This document shows, one piece after another, positions 33,417 to 42,890 of a stretch of DNA of 61,427 nucleotides. Source of the DNA: an uncultured Verrucomicrobiota bacterium (GTDB taxonomy: Bacteria > Verrucomicrobiota > Verrucomicrobiia > Opitutales > Opitutaceae); assembly GCA_903906135.1 (NCBI GenBank), contig CAIVJE010000039.1, positions 1 to 61,427 of the forward strand, read 5' to 3'. Each line of letters opens with the position of its first letter. Position 1 is the stretch's first letter. The notes beneath the pieces were generated by a model. That model did no database searches. It saw only the letters and a program-made list of their open reading frames with translations, and was not told where the DNA came from. The translations under genes and the position numbers were made by a program.

Positions 33417-34316
33417 ATGCTTATGAATTGGAAAGGTGTTATTCCTGCTATTACGACTAACCTCGCGGCTGACCTCACCGTCGACCATTCCGCCCTGGCC
33501 GCTCATTGCCGTTGGATGATTGATAGCGGCTGTACGGGGCTCGTTGTTGGCGGTTCGCTGGGAGAAGCGGCGACGCTTAGTTTCGAGGAGAAGATTGCCA
33601 TTGTTCGTACGAGCGTCGCGGCCGTGGCGGGACGCGCCCCCGTGGTGCTGGGCATTGCCTCCCTGAGCACGCTTGAAGCGGTGGCGTTAGCGCAAGCGGC
33701 CGAACGGGCTGGCGCGCAGGGTCTGATGGTCCTGCCGCCTTATGTTTATTCCAGTGATTGGCGTGAAATGAAAACACACGTCAGCGCTGTCATTGCTGCG
33801 ACCAAGCTTTCTTGTCTGCTGTATAATAATCCTCCCGCCTATAAAACTGATTTTCTGCCAGAGCAGATCGCCGAACTTGCGAGTCTGCATCCTAATTTGC
33901 ACGCGGTGAAAGAATCGAGTGGTGACACTCGCCGGGTCACTGCAATTCAAGCGGCGGTTGGCCCCCGCTTGGCGGTCTTAGTGGGAATGGATGACGCCAT
34001 TGTTGAAGGTATCTACGCTGGCGCGGTGGGCTGGATTGCTGGGTTGGTAAATGCGTTTCCGGTTGAATCAGTCGCGCTCTTTAATTTGGCCAGTCGTGGT
34101 GAGAAGGCGCGGGCGGCGGCGCTCTACGCTTGGTTTCTTCCGCTGCTCCGCCTCGATACCGTGCCCAAATTTGTGCAGCTGATTAAATGGGTGCAGGCCG
34201 AGGTTGGCCGCGGTACGCCGTTTGTTCGTGCTCCGCGCTTGGAATTGGCCGGGCCTGATCTGGCCGCGGCGCGGGCGGTGTTGACGGCGGCCTTGCAGCA
34301 TCCTCCGGCTTGGTGA
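33417..34316 (+). CDS. DapA-superfamily lyase/deaminase, probable 1-pyrroline-4-hydroxy-2-carboxylate deaminase
   Basis: GVIPAITTNLAADLTVD, VVGGSLGEAATLSFEEK, LLYNNPPAYKTDFLPEQ, HAVKESSGDTRRV (Schiff-base Lys). Confidence 0.82.
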   Translation: MLMNWKGVIPAITTNLAADLTVDHSALAAHCRWMIDSGCTGLVVGGSLGEAATLSFEEKIAIVRTSVAAVAGRAPVVLGIASLSTLEAVALAQAAERAGAQGLMVLPPYVYSSDWREMKTHVSAVIAATKLSCLLYNNPPAYKTDFLPEQIAELASLHPNLHAVKESSGDTRRVTAIQAAVGPRLAVLVGMDDAIVEGIYAGAVGWIAGLVNAFPVESVALFNLASRGEKARAAALYAWFLPLLRLDTVPKFVQLIKWVQAEVGRGTPFVRAPRLELAGPDLAAARAVLTAALQHPPAW

Positions 34317-34370
34317 GAGGCTCTTTTGACTCGCCGGGTGCCGGGTTGATGGCCAGCTTCAGCGTTTTTT

Positions 34371-35966
34371 ATGAAACCTGATGGAAGTTCACTTATTGGT
34401 TTTGGTTCCAGTGCGCCTGGTGGCGCGGAGTTTTTGGCATTTGATCCCGCCCGCGGAATCTCCTTGGAGCCAACTTTCTGCTCGGCAACGGGCCACGATC
34501 TCGAGCGGGCCGTGCAATTAGCGGCCGCCGCTGCGCCGCTTTGGGCCAAACTTTCTGGAGCTCAGCGCAATAAATTTTTACGCACCATTGCGGATAATCT
34601 TGAAAAAAAATCGGCGGATCTCGTCGCGCGGGCTCAACAAGAAACCGCCTTACCGGAAGCGCGTTTGAAAGGTGAAGTTGCACGGACGGCTGGTCAGTTG
34701 CGTCTTTATGGCGAAACCGCCGAGCGCGGCGATTGGCTCGATGCACGCATTGAGACCGCGCAGCCGGAGCGTCAACCGCTGCCCAAACCCGATCACCGCT
34801 CTTTGCTACGACCCTTGGGTCCCGTCGTGGTATTTGGTTCGAGTAATTTTCCGTTTGCCTACTCGGTGGCCGGGGGTGACACCGCCTCCGCTTTTGCCGC
34901 CGGTTGCCCAGTGATTGTGAAGGCGCATTCCGCTCATCCGGGCACCAGCGAACTCGTGGGACGTTTGATTCTCCATGCGGTCAGAGATTGCGGCCTACCA
35001 GAGGGCACCTTCTCTCTGTTATTCGATGCCGGCTTGGCGGTGGGCCAGGCGTTAGTTCAGCATCCCTTAGTTAAAGCGGTTGGTTTTACGGGATCCCTGC
35101 GCGGCGGTCGTGCGCTAACGGATCTGGCCGCTGCCCGCCCCGAGCCCATTCCCGTCTATGCGGAGATGGGCAGTATTAATCCTGTGTTCATCTTGCCGGG
35201 CGCGTTGGCGGAAAGACCGGCTGCACTCGTTGATGGACTGCATGCGTCCGCTACCGTCGGGGTCGGCCAATTTTGCACCAATCCCGGTTTGATCGTGCTG
35301 GTCCGTTCGACCGCGGCGGAAGATTTCTTGAAAAACGTAGGTGCGAAATTAGCCGCGACTCCCCCCGCCGCGATGTTGACGGCCGCAATCTGTGCTAATT
35401 TCAGGAAAGGAGTAACCGCCCGCGCTCGCATCACCGGGGTTCGCCCGCTGCCTGTCCCATCGGCTGATGACGCGCGACTGTCGACTGTCGCCGCTCCGGT
35501 TTGGTTTGAAACATCGGCGCAAGATTATTCGAGTAATCCAAATTTGGCGGAGGAGATTTTTGGCCCGAGCTCTTTAGTGGTGTGGTGTAAAGATTCTGCT
35601 GAAATGTTGGCGGTGGCGCATGACCTTTCCGGCAATCTCACGGCGACTTTGCACGCCGGCACGGCGGAAGTCGCCGCGCAAGGGGCGCTGCTTGATATTT
35701 TAGCGAACAAAGCCGGCCGGGTGATACTAAACGGATTTCCGACGGGACTCGAAGTGAGCTCAGCTATTGTCCACAGTGGGCCGTATCCTGCCACCAGTGA
35801 TGGTGGCCGCAGCACCTCAGTCGGCACGCGGGCCCTCACCCGTTGGGTGCGGCCCGTCTGTTATCAGAATTTTACCGAGGGATTGCTGCCGCCAGAATTG
35901 CAAAATGCGAATCCCCAGGGCCTGCGTCGATTGGTCAATGGCGCGTGGACGAACGGCGCAATTTGA
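34371..35966 (+). CDS. aldehyde dehydrogenase, probable alpha-ketoglutarate semialdehyde dehydrogenase
   Basis: FGSSNFPFAYSVAGGDTASAFAAGCPVIVKAHSAHPGTSELV; YAEMGSINPVFILPGAL; VGQFCTNPGLIV catalytic Cys. Confidence 0.86.
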   Translation: MKPDGSSLIGFGSSAPGGAEFLAFDPARGISLEPTFCSATGHDLERAVQLAAAAAPLWAKLSGAQRNKFLRTIADNLEKKSADLVARAQQETALPEARLKGEVARTAGQLRLYGETAERGDWLDARIETAQPERQPLPKPDHRSLLRPLGPVVVFGSSNFPFAYSVAGGDTASAFAAGCPVIVKAHSAHPGTSELVGRLILHAVRDCGLPEGTFSLLFDAGLAVGQALVQHPLVKAVGFTGSLRGGRALTDLAAARPEPIPVYAEMGSINPVFILPGALAERPAALVDGLHASATVGVGQFCTNPGLIVLVRSTAAEDFLKNVGAKLAATPPAAMLTAAICANFRKGVTARARITGVRPLPVPSADDARLSTVAAPVWFETSAQDYSSNPNLAEEIFGPSSLVVWCKDSAEMLAVAHDLSGNLTATLHAGTAEVAAQGALLDILANKAGRVILNGFPTGLEVSSAIVHSGPYPATSDGGRSTSVGTRALTRWVRPVCYQNFTEGLLPPELQNANPQGLRRLVNGAWTNGAI

Positions 35967-36015
35967 GGCCAGCAATTTTGTTGGCCCAATCGGCCCCGGA
36001 TCCACGCCGGGTTCG

Positions 36016-36513
36016 TTACAGCTTGGCGGCGGCGTGTCGAATCGCGCGCTGGTAGGCGGTGAGGCCGGGATCTTCCGTCGTGGCGCAGAGCGTTTCCAAG
36101 GCAAGCTGCAGCGCTTCAGTCTGCCGGCCTTGAGCATGGAGGGTTAGCGTCAGAAAAATCGCAAATTCCGGATTATCGGGGAATTGAAGTTGGCCGGAAC
36201 GGAGCACGTCAGCCGAGCGCTGTAATTGACCGAGGAGGCGCAACGTTGAGCCTAATCCCAATTGAGCGCCTGATAGTTCGTTGGGTGACAGGCCGAGGGC
36301 GATTGCTTTTTCGTAGTAGGGCAGGGCCTCGGCCGCGCGATCGAGCACGTCACAGGTCCAAGCTAATTGGAAATTGATCTCGGCGACATTCGGGTAGCGC
36401 TCGTCGAGTGATTTTAGTCGCGGCAAAATTTCCTGCGACTGCCCGTGGGCTCGCGCGCCAACGATGGCGTCGAGTTCAGGTTTCCAAGGTGGAATTGCTG
36501 AAGCGGGGGACAT
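36016..36513 (-). CDS. small TPR-repeat protein
   Basis: LDRAAEALPYYEKAIALGLSPNELSGAQLGLGSTLRLLGQ; start at MSPASA preferred over ORF start 36684, which overlaps thrS. Confidence 0.6.
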   Translation of the reverse strand: MSPASAIPPWKPELDAIVGARAHGQSQEILPRLKSLDERYPNVAEINFQLAWTCDVLDRAAEALPYYEKAIALGLSPNELSGAQLGLGSTLRLLGQLQRSADVLRSGQLQFPDNPEFAIFLTLTLHAQGRQTEALQLALETLCATTEDPGLTAYQRAIRHAAAKL

Positions 36514-36580
36514 GAAACAAGGCTTGGCGGCGAGTGTAGGCCCCGCTGGATCCCACTCGGCGAGAGCGGGATTTGCTGGG

Positions 36581-38527
36581 TTAGGCCTTGGGGGGTTGCT
36601 GGTGGGCGGGCGCCGCCACGATCTTCTTCTCGGGCAGTGCGCGAGTGGCGACCTCCTGTTTAAAGCGGGCGATGACCTCTTCAACTTTTAGGATGCCTTC
36701 GTCGCCTTTGGCGCGGGAGCGGACCGATACGCTCTGGGCTTCCGCTTCCTTTTGGCCGAGCACGAGCACGTAAGGAATTTTTTCAAGTTCAGCCCGGCGG
36801 ATTTTTGCACCAAGCTTATCAGAGTGCGCATCGATTGACACGCGCAGGTCGGCGGCGAGCAATTGCGTATGCAAAGCTTGGGCGTACTCGATCACCTTAT
36901 CGCTGATGGGGACGATCCGGACTTGTTCCGGGGCAAGCCAGAGCGGGAAATCTCCACCGAAATGCTCGATGAGCACGCCGCAGAAACGCTCCATCGAACC
37001 AAAGGGCGCGCGGTGGATCATGACGGGACGGTGCGAGGCGTTGTCGGCTCCGATGTAGGTAAGGTCGAAGCGCACGGGTAAATTATAATCGACCTGCACG
37101 GTGCCGAGCTGCCACTCGCGGCCGATGACATCTTTAATCACGAAGTCGATTTTTGGTCCGTAGAAAGCGGCTTCGCCGGGCTCTTCCGTGAAAGGCACGC
37201 CCAACGTTTTGGCGGCCTCGCGGCAGGCGTTTTCGGCTTTATCCCAATTGGCGGAGTCCCCGGTGTATTTCTGGGAGTCAGGATCGCGCAGGCCAACGCG
37301 GACGCGGTAATCGGCCATACCTAAGGTGGTGAGAACTGTTTTTACCAGAGACAGACAGCCAATAATTTCTTTGGGCACCTGCTCTTCGGTACAGAAAAGA
37401 TGGGCATCATCTTGAGTAAATCCGCGGACGCGAGTCATGCCGCTGAGTTCACCAGACTGTTCCCAACGGTAAACGGTGCCAAACTCCGCCAGCCGCACTG
37501 GTAAGTCGCGGTAGGAATGTGGCTGCGAGGCGAAAATCTTAATGTGATGCGGGCAATTCATCGGCTTCAGCAAAAAGCCATCGATGAGTTGGTCGTCAGG
37601 GAGCACCCGATCCTTGGTGATCGTCTCTTGTCCGGTAAGTCGGTTAACTTTTTCCGCAAGATGGCCCGAGACCGCTTCAATGCGATTCGACATTTCCGCG
37701 CAGGAGCAACCGGCCGAGGTAAGTTGTTCGAGGAATTCTCGCTCAACGACGGGCGGAAATTGGGAGTCTTTGTAGTACGGAAAGTGGCCGGAAGTTTTAT
37801 ACAGTGAGAGTCGGCCAATGTGGGGCGTGAAAACTTGCGAGTAACCCTGCTTGCGCAGTTCCCCCATGATGAAATCTTGCAATTGCTGCCGCAGAATAGA
37901 GCCGTTGGGGGTCCAAAGAATCAGGCCTTGGCCAACATCTTCATCGATGTGAAAAAGCTTTAATTCTTTGCCGAGTTTGCGGTGGTCGCGCAACTTAGCC
38001 TGCTCCATCTGGGTGAGGTAATTAGCCAATTCCTCTTTGGTCGGGAAAGCGGTGCCGTAGATGCGCTGGAGTTGCTTGTTGGTCTCGTCACCGCGGTGGT
38101 AGGCACCGGCGATGGACAGGAGTTTGAAAGCCTTCAGCTTCGCCGTGTAGCGAACGTGGGAGCCGGCGCAGAGATCCGTGAACTCACCGTTGGTGTAGAA
38201 GGAAATTTTCTCATCCGCGGGAATATCCGCGAGGCGGCCGAGTTTGTAACGTTCTTGGCCGCGGGATTTGATGATCTCAATCGCTTCCTCGCGGGAAACT
38301 TCTTTGCGGTCGAAGCGCTGATTCTCCTCAGCGATTTTTTTCATTTCGGCCTCGATCTTAATGAGATCATCGGCGGTGAATTTGTGCTCTAAATCGATGT
38401 CGTAGTAGAAACCAGTATCAGTCGGCGGACCGATATCTAGTTTGGCCTCAGGGAAAAGGCGGAGAATGGCAGTCGCAAGGACGTGCGAGGCCGAGTGGCG
38501 GAGTTCTTCGAGCGGAGACATCGACAT
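36581..38527 (-). CDS. thrS: threonyl-tRNA synthetase (no N-terminal TGS domain visible)
   Basis: HSASHVLATAILRLFPEAKLDIGPPTDTGFYYDID, LLKPMNCPHHIKIF, TRVRGFTQDDAHLFCTEEQ, FGSMERFCGVLIEHFGGDFPLWLAPEQVRIVPIS; ORF opens at 38761. Confidence 0.93.
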   Translation of the reverse strand: MSMSPLEELRHSASHVLATAILRLFPEAKLDIGPPTDTGFYYDIDLEHKFTADDLIKIEAEMKKIAEENQRFDRKEVSREEAIEIIKSRGQERYKLGRLADIPADEKISFYTNGEFTDLCAGSHVRYTAKLKAFKLLSIAGAYHRGDETNKQLQRIYGTAFPTKEELANYLTQMEQAKLRDHRKLGKELKLFHIDEDVGQGLILWTPNGSILRQQLQDFIMGELRKQGYSQVFTPHIGRLSLYKTSGHFPYYKDSQFPPVVEREFLEQLTSAGCSCAEMSNRIEAVSGHLAEKVNRLTGQETITKDRVLPDDQLIDGFLLKPMNCPHHIKIFASQPHSYRDLPVRLAEFGTVYRWEQSGELSGMTRVRGFTQDDAHLFCTEEQVPKEIIGCLSLVKTVLTTLGMADYRVRVGLRDPDSQKYTGDSANWDKAENACREAAKTLGVPFTEEPGEAAFYGPKIDFVIKDVIGREWQLGTVQVDYNLPVRFDLTYIGADNASHRPVMIHRAPFGSMERFCGVLIEHFGGDFPLWLAPEQVRIVPISDKVIEYAQALHTQLLAADLRVSIDAHSDKLGAKIRRAELEKIPYVLVLGQKEAEAQSVSVRSRAKGDEGILKVEEVIARFKQEVATRALPEKKIVAAPAHQQPPKA

Positions 38528-38706
38528 GGTGTGGTTGGGTTTGGTCCTCCTTACGAATGGAGGGCCGAAAGGGTTATTGGCGACAGGGATTGGCTCCTTG
38601 TCAATGCGGACCTGAGTCAAGGCGCGGCAGCTCCTAACGCGTAAAACCCCAAGTGGTCGGGCGACACTGCTCTCCGGTGAGCGGCTCTTTCGGGAATAGG
38701 CGCGAT

Positions 38707-40080
38707 CTACTTCTTCAGCGGTTCGAGGCTGTAGCCGTCTTTGGCATCTTTCATATTCCAACCCGCGGCCGTCAGCTCTTGGCGAAGGGCGTCAGCCCCC
38801 GCAAAGTCCTTCCCTTGCTTCGCGGTCCAGCGTTTGGCGGCGAGAGCCACGATCGCTGCCGGTGCATCCACTGGCGGTAAATCGAGGGCATCTAACTGGA
38901 AGCCGAGCGCAAAAAGCACGCGATCAAAGGCGGCTAGATTAACGCCGGCCGGACCACGATTCACGATGGTGAAGAGGGCCCCGAAGGCTCCGGGTATATT
39001 CAGATCATCAGAGAGGGCGGTAAAAATGGGAGCGAAGATCGTCGTGGCATCAGCACTGCTGCGCACGTCCAAGGCGGCGCGATACGTGCGCAGGGTTTTT
39101 AGGGCGCTTTCGGCCGCGTGCAGCGAGTCGAGGGCAAAGCTTAATTGTTTGCGGGGGTGCCCCATGAGTAAGGCGTAACGGAGCGCCATCGGGGAAAACC
39201 CTTTGGCGACCAATTCATCGAGCGTGTAAAGGTTGCCGAGGCTCTTGCTCATCTTCTTGCCGTCAACTAGGAGGTGCTCGCTGTGATACCAATGATGCGA
39301 GAAGGGGGTGCCGTTGCAGCATTGGCTCTGAGCAATTTCATTTTCGTGGTGAGGGAAGAGTAGATCCACTCCGCCGGTGTGCAGGTCGATCGTCTCGCCG
39401 AGATGTTTTTTACTCATCGCACTGCATTCGATGTGCCAGCCGGGGCGACCGCGACCCCAGGGACTATCCCAAGCATTGGCGCCATCCTCGGGTTTGTGCG
39501 CTTTCCATAACGCAAAGTCACTGACGTCTTCTTTTTCGTCGGCATCAGCAGCCGTGGCCTTGAGGGCGCTCCCCATTTGTAGTTCGCGTTCTTTGACTCG
39601 AGAAAGCGCGCCGTAAGCCTCGAAGGAGTTAACTTTAAAATAAACCGACCCATCCGCCGCGCGATAAGCATTACCCTTTTTCATGAGCACCGCGATCATA
39701 TCAACTTGCTCGGGGATGTGCCCCGTGGCGGTCGGTTCAACGTGGGGCGGTAAGCAATTCAAGCTTGCGCAGTCGGCGTGAAATTTAGCGGTCCATTGTT
39801 GCGTGACGTCGGCGAGCGGGCGCTGTTCATCCCGGGCGCGCTTGATGGTTTTGTCATCAACATCGGTTAAGTTTCGTACGTGTTTTACTTTATTCGCCCC
39901 AAACTCCAACTCCAGTAGTCGGCGAATAATATCATTCACGACAAAGGTGCGAAAATTCCCGATGTGGGCTGGGGCATACACCGTTGGCCCGCAGTTATAG
40001 AAGCGGAAAATACCATCCGGTTGCGCGGGCCGGAGCTCGCGCAGGCTGCGGGTGAGGGAATCGTAAAGGCGGATGGACAT
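38707..40080 (-). CDS. cysS: cysteinyl-tRNA synthetase
   Basis: FYNCGPTVYAPAHIGNFRTFVVNDIIRR, GWHIECSAMS, KMSKSLGN. Confidence 0.95.
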   Translation of the reverse strand: MSIRLYDSLTRSLRELRPAQPDGIFRFYNCGPTVYAPAHIGNFRTFVVNDIIRRLLELEFGANKVKHVRNLTDVDDKTIKRARDEQRPLADVTQQWTAKFHADCASLNCLPPHVEPTATGHIPEQVDMIAVLMKKGNAYRAADGSVYFKVNSFEAYGALSRVKERELQMGSALKATAADADEKEDVSDFALWKAHKPEDGANAWDSPWGRGRPGWHIECSAMSKKHLGETIDLHTGGVDLLFPHHENEIAQSQCCNGTPFSHHWYHSEHLLVDGKKMSKSLGNLYTLDELVAKGFSPMALRYALLMGHPRKQLSFALDSLHAAESALKTLRTYRAALDVRSSADATTIFAPIFTALSDDLNIPGAFGALFTIVNRGPAGVNLAAFDRVLFALGFQLDALDLPPVDAPAAIVALAAKRWTAKQGKDFAGADALRQELTAAGWNMKDAKDGYSLEPLKK

Positions 40081-40339
40081 GCAGCGGGTTAAGTTGCGTC
40101 CAAAAGGCGCAAAAAGTGTAAGATTATCAATCTCGGATTACCTAACTAGCTGGATCAGCTGCCGCGGAACACGGATTACGCAGAGTGCTAGCGTCAAATT
40201 TTGTGCAGAAATAAGACGCGGGGGATTTGCTCTGCCCAATGGGGCAGGGAATCAAGCCTACTTAGGGGGAAGTCTGGGCCGTAAAAGATTAGCGTGAAAT
40301 AATGCCAATTAGTGGTTTAGTATTAGTCTTTCTCTCGCC

Positions 40340-41353
40340 ATGGCCAAAAAATCAAAACTCGCTCTAACACATCGTCCTCGTCGTCTCCGTCGGCAGCCGA
40401 CGCGACGTGCGCTCGTCGCCGAGACGGTGCTGCGGGTGGAGGATCTCATTGCTCCTTTATTTGTGGTGGAGGGGAAAGGGCGGCCTGAGCCCATTGCCTC
40501 GATGCCTGGGGTTAACCGTTTTAATCTGGTTGATCTCGTGCAGGAATGCGCGGAATTGCACGCCCTGGGGGTGCCGGCGGTAGCACTATTCCCTAAGCTA
40601 GAGGCTGCGCTTAAAGATGCGACGGGCACTCAAGCGCTGAATAAAAATACACTCATTCTTCGGGCTGTTCGTGCGGTAAAAAAAGCGCTGCCGACCTTAA
40701 CCGTGATCACCGATGTGGCGCTCGATCCCTATACGAATCATGGGCACGATGGCGTGCTCACCGCCGCGCAGGATGACGTGGATAACGATCGGACCGTAGA
40801 AATTCTTTGCCGCATGGCCGTCTTGCAGGCCGCGGCGGGGGTGGATTTTGTGGCGCCCTCTGACATGATGGATGGGCGGGTCGGCGCAATTCGCCAGGCG
40901 CTCGATGCGGCCGGCTATACGAGCACGGGCATTCTGGCTTATTCCGCTAAATATAATTCAGCCTATTACGGGCCATTTCGTGATGCGGTCGGCAGCGCCC
41001 AGGCCGCCGGTACGCGTTTACTGAGTAAGGCGACCTATCAGATGAATCCGGCTAATCGTCGCGAGGCTCTCAGTGAAGTGGCGCTCGATGAAAGCGAAGG
41101 GGCGGATATCGTCATGGTTAAACCGGCGGGTCCCTACCTCGATATTATCCGGGAGGTGCGTAATGCTTCAAAAAAACCGATCGCGGCGTATCAAGTATCG
41201 GGCGAGTACGCTCAGATTCATGCAGCGGCACGACTCGGTTGGCTCGATCTCGTGCGTTGTCGTGATGAATCATTGTTGGCGATCAAGCGGGCGGGGGCGG
41301 ACATGATTTTAACCTATTTCGCGAAGGATGTAGCGAAGGCCTTGGCGAAGTGA
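40340..41353 (+). CDS. hemB: delta-aminolevulinic acid dehydratase (porphobilinogen synthase)
   Basis: VAPSDMMDGRVGAIRQALD, AYSAKYNSAYYGPFRDAVGS, ADIVMVKPAGPYLDII. Confidence 0.94.
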   Translation: MAKKSKLALTHRPRRLRRQPTRRALVAETVLRVEDLIAPLFVVEGKGRPEPIASMPGVNRFNLVDLVQECAELHALGVPAVALFPKLEAALKDATGTQALNKNTLILRAVRAVKKALPTLTVITDVALDPYTNHGHDGVLTAAQDDVDNDRTVEILCRMAVLQAAAGVDFVAPSDMMDGRVGAIRQALDAAGYTSTGILAYSAKYNSAYYGPFRDAVGSAQAAGTRLLSKATYQMNPANRREALSEVALDESEGADIVMVKPAGPYLDIIREVRNASKKPIAAYQVSGEYAQIHAAARLGWLDLVRCRDESLLAIKRAGADMILTYFAKDVAKALAK

Positions 41354-41440
41354 CGCCAAGCTGGGGCGCTTTTTGTTAGTTGCTTCGCGTCGGCGGCCGA
41401 GCGAATCCCCGCGCGGTACCGCGAGGGATCTGAGCCGCTC

Positions 41441-42889
41441 TTAGCGCAGCTTGCTGTGCTGGCGACTGTAGCCGAAGTACACCATAAAACCGAGGGCCAG
41501 CCAAATTAACAGGTTGAGCCAAGTGATGGTGGGCAGCGCGAACATTTGGGCGATGCAGATCACAATACCTAAGATGGGCACAAAAGGCACCCAGGGTGTC
41601 CGAAATGAGCGCGGGGCCTGGGGTTCGGTGCGGCGAAGGACCAGCACGCCGGCGCAGACGAGGGCAAAGGCCAATAACGTTCCGATCGAAATCAGTTCGC
41701 CCAGAAGGTTCAGGGGAAATAAACCTGAAATAATAGCGCACGCGATACCGGTGATCCACGTGGTTACGTGTGGGGTGCCGTGTTTCGGATGTATCTTCGC
41801 AAAGGTCGCAGGCAGGAGGCCATCCTTGGCCATCGCAAAGAAAATGCGGGGTTGGCCGAGGAGGGAGACGAGAATGACAGACGTAAGGCCCGCGAGCGTG
41901 GCTGCTTCGATTAAGTAGCGAAACAGAGCGGGCGCCTGGACCTGCTGCAGGGCATAGATGAAGGGGGCGTCGACGTTGAGCTTGGAGTAGTGCACGAGCC
42001 CGGTGAGCACCAACGATACGGCAATAAAGAGAAAAGAAACGATGAGCAGCGTCCCGAGTAAGCCAATGGGAAGATCGCGTTGCGGATTTTTTGTCTCCTG
42101 GGCGGCGGCGGAAACGCAGTCAAAGCCCACGTAAGCAAAGAAGATCGCTCCGGCTCCACGGAAGATGCCACTCCAGCCATGTTCACCGAAGACGCCAGAA
42201 TTTGAGGGAATAAAAGGAGACCAGTTGGCGCGGACCAGCTCGCGGTGCCCGCTGAAATACCAAATCCCATAGCCAATGAGCGCGAGCAGGACCCCGACCT
42301 TGATCAGCACCATCACATTATTGAAACTGGCCGATTCTTTGATCCCGATATAAAGGACGTAAGTTAGGACGAGTGAGATAAAAACGGCGGGAAAATTAAT
42401 TAACGCCCCCGTGGTGACGAGCTTGCCGTTGACTACGTCAAGCGGGGCGCTGGCGATGCTCGACGGCAGCACCAGATTAAATTCTGCCAGGATATCACGC
42501 GTCGCGCCGGACCAACTGACTGCCACCGCGGCGCCCGAAAAAAGATATTCTAGGATCAGGCACCAGCCGACGATCCAGGCGAAAATTTCACCTAAGCTGC
42601 CGTAAGTATAGGTGTAGGCGCTCCCCGAGACGGGGATCATTGCGGCCAGTTCAGCGTAGCATAGTCCGGCCAAGAGGCAGGCGAGGCCGGAGATGACGAA
42701 AGAAATGGCAATAGCCGGACCGCCGTAGAGAGCGGCCGCCTGGCCCGTTTGCACAAAAATACCGGCGCCCACCACTGAGCCAATGCCCAAGCTAATCAGA
42801 CTGATCGGTCCTAAGGTGCGTTTATAGCCGTGATCAGCCGCGGCTTCGACTTGCAGTGAAGCGAGGCTTTTAGTGCGCAGCAGGCTCAC
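41441..42889 (-). CDS. APC-superfamily amino acid permease (CAT-like)
   Basis: 482 aa, about 12 TM segments; SLGIGSVVGAGIFVQTGQAAALYGGPAIAISFVISGLACLLAGLCYAELAAMIPVSGSAYTY. Confidence 0.9.
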   Translation of the reverse strand: MSLLRTKSLASLQVEAAADHGYKRTLGPISLISLGIGSVVGAGIFVQTGQAAALYGGPAIAISFVISGLACLLAGLCYAELAAMIPVSGSAYTYTYGSLGEIFAWIVGWCLILEYLFSGAAVAVSWSGATRDILAEFNLVLPSSIASAPLDVVNGKLVTTGALINFPAVFISLVLTYVLYIGIKESASFNNVMVLIKVGVLLALIGYGIWYFSGHRELVRANWSPFIPSNSGVFGEHGWSGIFRGAGAIFFAYVGFDCVSAAAQETKNPQRDLPIGLLGTLLIVSFLFIAVSLVLTGLVHYSKLNVDAPFIYALQQVQAPALFRYLIEAATLAGLTSVILVSLLGQPRIFFAMAKDGLLPATFAKIHPKHGTPHVTTWITGIACAIISGLFPLNLLGELISIGTLLAFALVCAGVLVLRRTEPQAPRSFRTPWVPFVPILGIVICIAQMFALPTITWLNLLIWLALGFMVYFGYSRQHSKLR

Positions 42890-42890
42890 G

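Noticed and set aside
38528-38761. Upstream in-frame extension of thrS as a missing TGS domain
   Set aside because: The sequence (MEYERCQRRLQPRTAEEVDRAYSRKSRSPESS...) has no resemblance to a TGS fold and overlaps the end of cysS.
41412-41423. CGCGGTACCGCG palindrome between convergent hemB and permease genes
   Set aside because: Short, GC-rich, no T-tract; expected by chance in GC-rich sequence and not a convincing terminator.
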